A stretch of DNA of 49,634 nucleotides from a virus. The notes beneath the pieces were generated by a model. The model ran no database searches, was not told the DNA's origin, and was given only the letters and a program-made list of their open reading frames with translations. A program made the translations under genes and the position numbers. The stretch is taken from positions 1-49,634 of the IMG/VR virus record IMGVR_UViG_3300037847_004172. The stretch is one strand, 5' to 3'. Of the stretch, positions 26,036-32,764 are shown piece after piece. Position 1 is the stretch's first letter. Every line of letters starts with the position of its first letter.

Positions 26036-27419
26036 CTTCCTGTCCGGGCTGAGAGTCGCGTCTCGGTAGCCTACCCGTAGTGTTGGATGTTGATGTCTTT
26101 CTTTCGTTTCCTTTCCTACCGGCAGTAGGTGCGTTGATTATTTCCAATGATTGATTTAGGTCAAGTATTCCGGAGTTGTACCCAAGTGCTGCCCTCTGCA
26201 TCTTTACAGACGGGGATTCGTCTTCTACTGGCGCAAACTCTAATTTTGGTAAATCTTTTCTTTGATGCTCTATACCTAACAACTCAAGGTGCTTTGAAAA
26301 CAAATCCGTAGTTGCTTGTACCAAAACCTGTTGTAGTCTTCGTATAGCAGTCAAAGCCCAAACATTAGCATTGTATGTTGCGGCAAAGGTAGAACCACGC
26401 TCTTGACCTGCTGCCACACGCGGTACTTGCAAAACCGCAGCAATGTCGGCATTTACAGTATCCAAGAACCCTGTGTTATCGGGTATTGTGTTTCTTGTGT
26501 CAGTGTGATGTATCTTTATGTAATCGGGGAAAACAGGTATTTGGTCTCCTCTTAGTGATTCAAGAGTCTTAACTACCTCATCCATTATGTAAGTAAGTCT
26601 TGATTTTTGTTCTTCGGGGTCTGTAATGTGTTCAATCGCAGACTTGTCTATTGTAATGAATTGTTTTGTCATAGACTCCTCTAATGCTAATCTGTGGTTC
26701 ATCGTGTTGTATTTCACACGGATAGCCTGTTCGAGAGAAGAAAAACGAGATGCACCCCAAACTCCGTATGTTTGGCGGTTTTCGTTATCTACAAACCAGT
26801 AACTTCGATAATCAATTCTAATGTGTAGTATTTCGTCAGCATTGAATCTTTCTTCTGTTGTATCACCCTCACGAAGAATGTAATCTGTTGCTTCTATGAT
26901 TGGGTTTAGTCTGTCGGTAGTTTGTGTATCGGGTCTACCATCTGTTATTGTTATTTGCGCTACAGGTAAAGATTGTACTTCTGTTATACCTACTCCGGTT
27001 CTACCAACCAGTTTGTTTATGTCATTACCATAAACCATCAGTGAGCGCATACCGTTGATTAGCAAATCATCAAACTCAAGTGTTTCTTCTACCAAAAGTC
27101 TGATTGCTTCTCTGATAGTAGCGTTCTTTGCATTCCTGTAGTTGATGCTGTAGTTGTTTGCAGTTAGTGATACTGCACGTACTGCCCCATTCAATTCGGG
27201 GTCATAGTTTACCATGTCATCATATCTGTCAAACTTCGTCTCATAGTTTGAGTTAGAGCGTAGTTTGTCCGTGTTTTCCATTATGTCAGTTAGACCGGCT
27301 GCTGCTCTCACAAGTAGAGGGTTCTCGCTTGGGTCTGCCCTCCTCGCACCCGCCCATGCACGTGTGAAGTCCAATTCGGATTTTTGTGGCTGTGAGCGAA
27401 ATCTATCGAATATACCCAT
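26016..27419 (-). CDS. Portal protein
   Basis: A 467-residue protein that forms the dodecameric DNA-entry ring. It opens with Met-Gly-Ile-Phe-Asp-Arg-Phe, common in phage portals. It contains Tyr-Asp-Pro-Glu-Leu-Asn-Gly-Ala-Val-Arg near residue 70, a beta-rich wing with Glu-Ile-Leu-His-Ile-Arg-Ile-Asp-Tyr, and a helical C-terminal stem with Val-Leu-Gln-Val-Pro-Arg-Val-Ala-Ala-Gly-Gln. Size and position before the protease and capsid genes fit. The C-terminal 30 residues are Gly/Ser/Thr-rich. No strong ribosome site was seen before the ATG. Confidence 0.87.
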   Translation of the reverse strand: MGIFDRFRSQPQKSELDFTRAWAGARRADPSENPLLVRAAAGLTDIMENTDKLRSNSNYETKFDRYDDMVNYDPELNGAVRAVSLTANNYSINYRNAKNATIREAIRLLVEETLEFDDLLINGMRSLMVYGNDINKLVGRTGVGITEVQSLPVAQITITDGRPDTQTTDRLNPIIEATDYILREGDTTEERFNADEILHIRIDYRSYWFVDNENRQTYGVWGASRFSSLEQAIRVKYNTMNHRLALEESMTKQFITIDKSAIEHITDPEEQKSRLTYIMDEVVKTLESLRGDQIPVFPDYIKIHHTDTRNTIPDNTGFLDTVNADIAAVLQVPRVAAGQERGSTFAATYNANVWALTAIRRLQQVLVQATTDLFSKHLELLGIEHQRKDLPKLEFAPVEDESPSVKMQRAALGYNSGILDLNQSLEIINAPTAGRKGNERKTSTSNTTGRLPRRDSQPGQEDATDDS

Positions 27420-27445
27420 ATTTTCGACAGATATTTGCTATTTAA

Positions 27446-27754
27446 TTAACTTTGGCCTACAATTAGCATATATATTGCATAAATTAAGATTCCCGCACCA
27501 CCAGTTACTTGAGCAACGCGCTTTGTTATGAACCTATCAAGGCTGTAAATCGGACCGTTCATTATCATATCTTGGCTTTCTTCTATATTCTTGACTGTGT
27601 TTTCAACAGACAACAATCGCTGTGAGTGCGAGTGGTGTGCTTTTGTGTGTTCTCTCATTTCTGCTTTCATCTCGCTAACGTCATCTCTCACAAGGTCAAG
27701 ACGAGCCATGACTGCGATAGTAGTTTCATCCATGTCTGCAAAAATGTTCTGCAC
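27446..27754 (-). CDS. Small membrane protein heading the leftward virion block
   Basis: A 102-residue protein (GTG start at 27754; an ATG at 27733 would shorten it by seven residues). A charged helical region at about residues 20-65 (Met-Lys-Ala-Glu-Met-Arg-Glu-His-Thr-Lys-Ala-His-His-Ser-His) is followed by a C-terminal membrane segment (about 83-100: Gly-Gly-Ala-Gly-Ile-Leu-Ile-Tyr-Ala-Ile-Tyr-Met-Leu-Ile). The topology resembles phage gp-type membrane or haemolysin XhlA-like proteins. The role is unknown. Confidence 0.6.
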   Translation of the reverse strand: MQNIFADMDETTIAVMARLDLVRDDVSEMKAEMREHTKAHHSHSQRLLSVENTVKNIEESQDMIMNGPIYSLDRFITKRVAQVTGGAGILIYAIYMLIVGQS

Positions 27755-28004
27755 GATATATCAACGCTCGTAATTAATTCTGTTTCTGTCTAATTCTTTT
27801 TGGAAATATTACTTGCTTGCAGTGATGCGGTTTTCTAATTCTTTTTATTCCCTATAAGGTATTTCAGTAATAGACTACAAAAAATATCCCATAGTGAATA
27901 GAATTAATAAAAAAAACGTGATACTGCGAGGCTGTAATTTTTCCGGAAAGAATTGTTCACTTACTGAACGAATGGTTATAAGATAAGAATTATTACAAGA
28001 GTCT
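27755..28004 (+). promoter_or_regulatory. Divergent control region with duplicated inverted-repeat element (copy A)
   Basis: This AT-rich 250-base gap separates the leftward virion block from the rightward terminase operon. At 27846-27859 lies TATTCCCTATAAGG and at 27885-27900 TATCCCATAGTGAATA. The second is an imperfect reverse complement of the first. The block to about 27939 (including TACTG, GAGG and TGTA) recurs at 45504-45599 upstream of the rightmost operon. A shared promoter/operator is the simplest reading. Confidence 0.65.
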
Positions 28005-29198
28005 ATGGGACAAACATACGACCTTATCAGAAAGCACATAAATGTAGCAAGTACATTTCCAAACTCCGCACAGTTTGCCAAGTACCTACACGGTATTGAT
28101 AACAGTGTAAAATATCCATCATGGAAAAAGCGCGTTGAAAGGTATCAACATGAGTTTGGGGCTATAGAGTTTGCAGAAGTAAATCCATACGAAGACCTAC
28201 CGGATGAGTGGGAGGGTACATGGAAATCTCTTGCAATAGACTTACACGCGCGAAGACCCGATATTACCTTGAAAGCATGGGAGAATCGAATACACGAAGC
28301 CAAAGATAGAGGTTTAATCAAAAAGAAACAACGCCCTAACTTTATCACTACTACTTTTGGTGGTGAACCTACAGACATTTCAGATGTTTGGGGTGCTATA
28401 GAAAGTGCAACAGGCGAAAACATCCGTAAGGCTGAAAACTCAAGATGGGCTGAAATAAGTTTCACAGGTGATAAATACATCGGTATTGCTCTTGCAAGCG
28501 ACCAACACATAGGTAACAAGTATACAGACCATGAGCGAATGAGAGAAGATGCAGAAATAGTTGCAAACACTCCTAATTGCTACGCTATACACGCGGGCGA
28601 CTTTATTGACAACTTCATAATAGACAAGCCTCGACCAAGTATGAAGGCAACGATTCCCCCCAGTGTTCAATGGAAACTATGCGACCACTACCTGTCTATG
28701 TTTGAAGATAAGATTCTTGCAGTAGTTGCAGGTAATCACGACCTATGGACCAGTGGCATGACAGATTATGACCCATTGAGCCGACAGGTACTCGATAGAG
28801 ATATACTATATCATCCCCATGAGTTAAACATTAGAATAATGAACGGTAAGATACCTTACAACTTTGCTATACGACACAAGAGGCGTGGTAACTCAAATAT
28901 CAACCCATCTCGCGTAGTTAAGAAAATGTGGGAGGATGGTGAAAGTGATTTCGATATTGGAGTTGTAGGTCATCATCATACACCAGTTATTGAAAACTTC
29001 ACAAGACATGGCCTTGAAAGATGGGCTGTGAGGCCGGGTAGTTACAAAATTATAGATGGTTACTCAGAAATGATTGGATTCCAAAACGAAAGACCAACCT
29101 GTCCGTTGGTTATACTTAATCCAAAAACAAGACATATACAAGTGTTTGCTGACTTAAGAGACGGTATTGAAACACTTAAGGTATTAAATGGTGAGTAA
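28005..29198 (+). CDS. Calcineurin-like metallophosphoesterase
   Basis: A 397-residue protein with the dinuclear-metal phosphoesterase motifs in order: Asp166-x-His168 (Ala-Ser-Asp-Gln-His-Ile-Gly), Gly-Asp199 (His-Ala-Gly-Asp-Phe), Gly-Asn244-His245-Asp246, His291 and Gly-His323-His-His325 (Val-Val-Gly-His-His-His-Thr). The first 110 residues are helical and may form a DNA-binding or adaptor part. Located directly before the terminase gene, it may act in DNA processing or packaging. Nuclease and cyclic-nucleotide phosphodiesterase roles are both possible. First gene after the divergent control region. Confidence 0.85.
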   Translation: MGQTYDLIRKHINVASTFPNSAQFAKYLHGIDNSVKYPSWKKRVERYQHEFGAIEFAEVNPYEDLPDEWEGTWKSLAIDLHARRPDITLKAWENRIHEAKDRGLIKKKQRPNFITTTFGGEPTDISDVWGAIESATGENIRKAENSRWAEISFTGDKYIGIALASDQHIGNKYTDHERMREDAEIVANTPNCYAIHAGDFIDNFIIDKPRPSMKATIPPSVQWKLCDHYLSMFEDKILAVVAGNHDLWTSGMTDYDPLSRQVLDRDILYHPHELNIRIMNGKIPYNFAIRHKRRGNSNINPSRVVKKMWEDGESDFDIGVVGHHHTPVIENFTRHGLERWAVRPGSYKIIDGYSEMIGFQNERPTCPLVILNPKTRHIQVFADLRDGIETLKVLNGE

Positions 29199-29200
29199 GT

Positions 29201-29443
29201 ATGGTAGATGAGTTTTTTCTTACAGAAACATGGAAATCTGATTGTGAGGAGTTTATGATAGGCTCTCTGATAGATGATACCGATAGTTTATTATTTTGCT
29301 TAGAGATAGGAGACTTTGAAGTTGCAACTATTGTTCTTGATAGGGCTAACATAGAAAGTCTCGTTGATTTCCTCGCTGAATGGACTGGCTTTCCAATGTT
29401 TGTTGACAGCAATCCATTAGGTGTATCAGATGAAAAGCAATGA
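29201..29443 (+). CDS. Small acidic protein, unknown
   Basis: An 80-residue acidic protein (Glu/Asp-rich; Phe-Glu-Val-Ala-Thr-Ile-Val-Leu-Asp-Arg-Ala-Asn-Ile) filling the gap between the phosphoesterase and the terminase and overlapping the terminase start. Position suggests a packaging accessory, for example a small terminase, but there is no helix-turn-helix to support that. Confidence 0.6.
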   Translation: MVDEFFLTETWKSDCEEFMIGSLIDDTDSLLFCLEIGDFEVATIVLDRANIESLVDFLAEWTGFPMFVDSNPLGVSDEKQ

Positions 29444-30935
29444 CTTAATTACTAATTTCAATCTACAAAGAAGTAGATACGACCATAGACACTTCTATGA
29501 GTGGTTAGGTTATACTTGGGGCAACCATATAGGAGAATGGTTTGACTTATTTAACGATAGGCAAGGTAAAAGTGTTCATAGGGTTTTACTGATTGCTCCG
29601 CGAGACCACTCCAAATCCACCACATTGAGGATAAAGGCTTTACACAGTCTACTTTTTGAGAGATGGCGCAACAAACCTTTCACTACATGGTTGTTCTCTG
29701 CAAGTAAAGACTTGGCAGCAAACCGTCTTGAAGAAATCAAAGAGGACTTGAAAAGACATCCGGAGTTATCACGGATGATAGATGAGTCTAAATCTAACAA
29801 ATGGAAACTACAACTAACCAATGGTGCGTGGATTAAGGCATCATCAGTAGGTTCTGCTATTCGTGGAGAACACCCTGCAAGGATTATTCTTGATGACGTA
29901 TTAGATGATGGTGGTGATAAGACCGATGAAGACATCAGACAGTGGTTTAGAAAGAAACTAACACCTATGCTTTCCCCCCAAACATCTATCTTTGTTGTAG
30001 GTACGCCTCTATCTCTTACAGACTTATACCACACTGAGATGCTTGAGAACATAGCATGGGTATCATGGAAAAAGGGTAGCGTGTTAAACTATGATGAGTG
30101 GGTCAAAAACCCCGAAGAAGTAGAGCCTATCGCTCTTTGGAAAGAATATAGACCGATTGAGTTTTTGTTAGAGCAAAGAGATGCTATGGGTGAATTGGCA
30201 TTTTCACAAGAATACCTTTGCCGTGTAGTTGATGATGCTTCGGCAGTGTTCCCCCAACACATTACACGTAAACATTTGCAAATGGAAACCTTCTTAGAAA
30301 AGGAGAAGTTGCATGAAGGTAGGTATGTGATAGGGTTTGACCCCTCACACGGTATAGGTAAGGACTATTCTGTTATGGTTGTTATGAGACAAGACAAAGA
30401 AGGATTCTTACACGTTGTAGATATATGGAGAAGGAATGACTTTGAACCAAGTAAACAGGCACAAGAAATAATTAGATTGTGTACTACATACAAGAATCCT
30501 ATCTTTGCTGCGGAGTCAGCAGGTTTTCAGAGGCTATATCATTCTCTTTTGCAAAACATGGGTGCGAATGTAGATTATAGACCAAGCCCAGTATCTAACA
30601 GGGTTCTCAAACAAGGACTGCTTATGAGAATGCGAGCATGGTTTGAACAGGGTAAAGTAGTATTCCCCTATGGAGACCATGAAACAAGAACAGTAGTCAA
30701 TGAGTTGTTGCATGAATTAGAGACTCACGCATGGGATGGTGGCCTTATTGTGGATAAAGGTAAGCATAACGATATAGTTATGGCTCTTGCACACGCGATA
30801 GACCAATTCAAGAATAAGACTACTTCGTCTGATTCCCCTATGGTATCTAAGGGTGTATCACTAAATAGTTGGAAAGGTAAGGCTTCGCCTCGTAATCCAA
30901 CCAGTAATGGTAGGTTTGTATCGTTTAGACCTTAG
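29430..30935 (+). CDS. terL: Terminase large subunit
   Basis: A 501-residue packaging motor. The ATPase has a variant Walker A at residues 56-64 (Ala-Pro-Arg-Asp-His-Ser-Lys-Ser-Thr, with Asp59 where Gly is usual) and Walker B Ile-Ile-Leu-Asp155-Asp156. The RNase-H-like nuclease has Asp304 (Phe-Asp-Pro-Ser), Glu362 (Ala-Ala-Glu-Ser-Ala-Gly) and Asp448 (His-Asn-Asp-Ile-Val). The ATG at 29430 is preferred over the GTG at 29421 because AGGTG precedes it. The gene ends against the oppositely oriented virion-type gene with a four-base overlap. Confidence 0.94.
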   Translation: MKSNDLITNFNLQRSRYDHRHFYEWLGYTWGNHIGEWFDLFNDRQGKSVHRVLLIAPRDHSKSTTLRIKALHSLLFERWRNKPFTTWLFSASKDLAANRLEEIKEDLKRHPELSRMIDESKSNKWKLQLTNGAWIKASSVGSAIRGEHPARIILDDVLDDGGDKTDEDIRQWFRKKLTPMLSPQTSIFVVGTPLSLTDLYHTEMLENIAWVSWKKGSVLNYDEWVKNPEEVEPIALWKEYRPIEFLLEQRDAMGELAFSQEYLCRVVDDASAVFPQHITRKHLQMETFLEKEKLHEGRYVIGFDPSHGIGKDYSVMVVMRQDKEGFLHVVDIWRRNDFEPSKQAQEIIRLCTTYKNPIFAAESAGFQRLYHSLLQNMGANVDYRPSPVSNRVLKQGLLMRMRAWFEQGKVVFPYGDHETRTVVNELLHELETHAWDGGLIVDKGKHNDIVMALAHAIDQFKNKTTSSDSPMVSKGVSLNSWKGKASPRNPTSNGRFVSFRP

Positions 30936-31255
30936 AATGCAAGGATAGCAACGATTGCATCATTACCGGGGTCTCCGGAAAACACTACAGTTACAGCGTT
31001 TGCTCCGGTAGCCTTTGCGGTTTTGATAGTTACGTTGTTGCTTCCATCATCCTTTAGGGTTGCAATAATCTTAGATGCAGTAGTTACACCTGCAACAGTC
31101 AGTGCTTCGCTTGCAGCACCTCCGGCAGTAGTGACTTCAACAACCTTGTCAGCGAGAACGTCTGTGACGCTGCTGGAAAGGTCTGCGGTGTCTACTCCAC
31201 CGTCTCTTATGTGGTGTCCCATGATTACATCTTGCAATTGTCGGTTCTTTGGCAT
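30932..31255 (-). CDS. Small virion-type protein, isolated leftward gene
   Basis: A 107-residue Ala/Val/Thr/Gly-rich protein. Thr-Ala-Asp-Leu-Ser-Ser-Ser-Val at about residues 23-30 resembles the start of many fibre or head-spike proteins, and beta-type alternation follows (Val-Thr-Ile-Lys-Thr-Ala, Ala-Val-Thr-Val-Val-Phe-Ser-Gly). It is cut off from the main virion block by the terminase operon and converges on it. No ribosome site precedes the ATG. A TATA-like box at about 31295-31310 with a short leader would fit leaderless or near-leaderless expression. Confidence 0.7.
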   Translation of the reverse strand: MPKNRQLQDVIMGHHIRDGGVDTADLSSSVTDVLADKVVEVTTAGGAASEALTVAGVTTASKIIATLKDDGSNNVTIKTAKATGANAVTVVFSGDPGNDAIVAILAF

Positions 31256-31294
31256 GAATAAGACTAATTACTTCTGTTTAATTAAGATTATTAT

Positions 31295-31312
31295 GTATTT
31301 ATAAAATATATA
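31295..31312 (-). promoter_or_regulatory. TATA-box-like promoter for the isolated virion gene
   Basis: Read leftward, the AT-only stretch contains TTTATAAATA about 40-55 bases before the ATG at 31255. A box placed 25 bases before a start site would give a leader of roughly 15-25 bases. The sequence matches the archaeal TATA consensus (TTTAWA), but in an AT-rich stretch this may be chance. Confidence 0.4.
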
Positions 31313-31363
31313 GTGTTTTTCTATAAAAAAATAAAAAATGAAAAAAAAATAAAAAAATTACGA

Positions 31364-31388
31364 GAGGGGGTTGGCGTGTAACCCCCTC
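31364..31388. repeat. Perfect 9-bp stem-loop beside A/T tracts
   Basis: GAGGGGGTT and AACCCCCTC enclose a seven-base loop, with long A runs on the left (T runs on the leftward strand). It looks like an intrinsic terminator for leftward transcription, yet no leftward gene lies to its right. It may insulate the isolated gene, or mark an origin or the cassette border. It is the first of the dense inverted repeats that continue to 36052. Confidence 0.65.
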
Positions 31389-31426
31389 CGCCACTGGCTG
31401 AATTATTGGCACAAAAATACTTGCAA

Positions 31427-31442
31427 TTTAGGGCGACCTAAA
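31427..31442 (+). promoter_or_regulatory. Palindromic operator-like box, copy 1
   Basis: TTTAGGGCGACCTAAA: a 6-bp inverted repeat around GCGA, preceded by TTGCAA and followed by CAAAAC, 70 bases before the ATG at 31512. The same arrangement occurs at 32679-32694 before the next gene. Confidence 0.6.
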
Positions 31443-31511
31443 ATCGCCAAAACCGTTGCACTGCAAGCCAGTTGAATAGTTGCAAATCCTCTTAAACTGG
31501 CATGGTATCCG

Positions 31512-32000
31512 ATGTTCATGGTGAAAGTACCATTTGAGAACGATGACGAACAGCCCGAAAACGCCAACAGCATTGACCCTATAGGGTCAATGGGTTCAGA
31601 AAAGGAGGTGTGGATTGATGGCAATTTTTCTGACCCTATCAACTTCTGCTTCTATCCGGTGTCGAAATCACAAATCGGCCTCCCTCAGATTGAGCAATTA
31701 GATACCTACGGTATCTTTACTCCTCAAATCGTCTATATGTCGGCTATCATTCCGGCTGATGTTGAAGATGATGAGCCGTTGAAGGTGTTTGCAATTACCT
31801 ACAACCAAGGATACGAAATGTACTCCACCAAGACCACAAAAACAGGCTTGCAGTCCCTCATTCTTGAGTCTGAATTGGAGTTTATGGAATTGGAATATCT
31901 TGAGTCTTGGGATGAAATCGAAATCGGCATTTCAGCATCATTTTGCCCTGCTGAATTGCAAGCCGAATTAGGGCTTGAAATGTTGCAAATTATGGAGTGA
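31512..32000 (+). CDS. Acidic protein, first gene of hairpin-rich cassette, unknown
   Basis: A 162-residue acidic protein (Glu/Asp/Leu/Ile-rich). The C-terminal half is Glu-rich and helical (Leu-Glu-Phe-Met-Glu-Leu-Glu-Tyr-Leu-Glu-Ser-Trp). The middle has beta-type segments (Val-Phe-Ala-Ile-Thr-Tyr). No family recognised. A perfect 22-bp palindrome (31571-31592) lies within codons about 21-27. ATG at 31512, or 31518, has only a weak ribosome site. Controlled probably by the box at 31427. Confidence 0.6.
   Translation: MFMVKVPFENDDEQPENANSIDPIGSMGSEKEVWIDGNFSDPINFCFYPVSKSQIGLPQIEQLDTYGIFTPQIVYMSAIIPADVEDDEPLKVFAITYNQGYEMYSTKTTKTGLQSLILESELEFMELEYLESWDEIEIGISASFCPAELQAELGLEMLQIME
31571..31592. 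repeat. Perfect 22-bp palindrome inside a coding region
   Basis: The 11-base half-site CATTGACCCTA is followed at once by its reverse complement. It lies within an open frame, so the codons must satisfy both the palindrome and the protein. Confidence 0.9.
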
Positions 32001-32152
32001 AATAAGGGAGCAGTGCAACGATTTCAATTTTTTTTTCGGTGGTGAATCTTGATGAAATCCGAAATCAGTTTGGAGTTGAAGCACTTGACAAATCCCCTAC
32101 TAAATCGAAGATTTAGTGTTCGGTTGAAATCCGGCTAAAAGTTGCAAAAATT

Positions 32153-32203
32153 GAGAGGGGCTGACTGACCTACGGTCAGCCTCTCTCTCTCTCTTTTTTT
32201 TTA
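32153..32203 (+). terminator. Intrinsic-type terminator
   Basis: A GC-rich hairpin (left arm GAGAGGGGCTGAC, right arm GTCAGCCTCTC, two G bulged) is followed by CT repeats and a run of nine T. It lies about 150 bases after the 31512-32000 gene and would end its transcript. Confidence 0.7.
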
Positions 32204-32326
32204 ACTTATCAGAATTAGTCTTCGACTATTTGAGATAAGGTAGGAAACTTCTCCGATTTTTTTGACTTTGAGAAGGTCAATCTTGATTGACACCAAGTGA
32301 TTTCAGTCCGGCTAATAGTGCTAATA

Positions 32327-32346
32327 GGTATCAACTCGTTGATACC
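32327..32346. repeat. Near-perfect palindrome between TCCGGCTA repeats
   Basis: GGTATCAAC, two bases, then GTTGATACC. It is flanked on both sides by TCCGGCTA repeats about 20 bases away, which looks like an iteron or operator cluster. Confidence 0.75.
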
Positions 32347-32394
32347 GTAGTCCGGCTATTAGTTGCAAATGGTCGAAAAAAAAACGATAAACTC

Positions 32395-32468
32395 GCGCAC
32401 CGGACTTCACGCAGGGAGAGTCATCAGAAGTCTCTCATGCCAAGTCCTTGACAAGCGCGTAGGTGCGC
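32395..32468 (+). ncRNA. Candidate structured RNA (three nested helices)
   Basis: GCGCAC (32395-32400) pairs with GTGCGC (32463-32468). Inside it GGACTT (32402-32407) pairs with AAGTCC (32442-32447). Inside that GAGAG (32416-32420) pairs with CTCTC (32432-32436). The region has no supported protein gene. It could be a leader element or small RNA upstream of the AAA+ gene; no known class is recognised. Confidence 0.4.
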
Positions 32469-32678
32469 CTCTAAGTGGTCGGTTTTTTCGATGGACTTCA
32501 TGTGCGAATCCGCCCGGAAATAAGCAATATATCTACGATATTTGCTTCATTTCTCATGCTGAGATTACACACTGGCCTCTGTATGTTCTGAATGGATAGA
32601 ATATCCAGTCAGAATGTATCCGAGCGTCTGTTTTACCAAACTATACTACTGAGTATTGTTTGGAAAAATTGCAAAAAA

Positions 32679-32694
32679 ATTAGGCCGACCTAAA
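32679..32694 (+). promoter_or_regulatory. Palindromic operator-like box, copy 2
   Basis: ATTAGGCCGACCTAAA, preceded by TTGCAA and A runs and followed by CAAAAC, 70 bases before the AAA+ gene start. It matches the box at 31427-31442 in sequence, flanks and distance to the start, suggesting co-regulation of the two transcripts. Confidence 0.6.
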
Positions 32695-32764
32695 CTTGTC
32701 AAAACTCAGACGGTGTGCATAATGCGAGAAAGAGTCTTAAGTAGGTGCGCCTCCGATTAGAGTG

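Larger units (their letters stand above)
32001..32761. other. Hairpin-rich intergenic region, no convincing protein gene
   Basis: A 760-base gap with at least eight inverted repeats: 32100-32116 (CTAAATC/GATTTAG), the terminator at 32153, 32216-32228 (TAGTC/GACTA), about 32262-32278, 32327-32346, the nested set at 32395-32468, 32522-32547 and 32587-32613. TCCGGCTA recurs three times (near 32130, 32307 and 32351), twice followed by TTGCAA. GTAGGTGCGCCTC occurs near 32459 and 32741. A 24-codon GTG frame at 32042-32116 and a 78-codon TTG frame at 32363 lack support. A replication origin or regulatory RNA is possible. Confidence 0.6.

Noticed and set aside
27875-28081. Leftward 68-codon ORF across the divergent control region
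   Set aside because: Overlaps the inverted-repeat element and the start of the phosphoesterase gene, and lacks coding features.
32363-32599. 78-codon TTG-initiated ORF in the hairpin gap
   Set aside because: No ribosome site, composition unlike neighbours, and it covers the nested helices; more likely non-coding.
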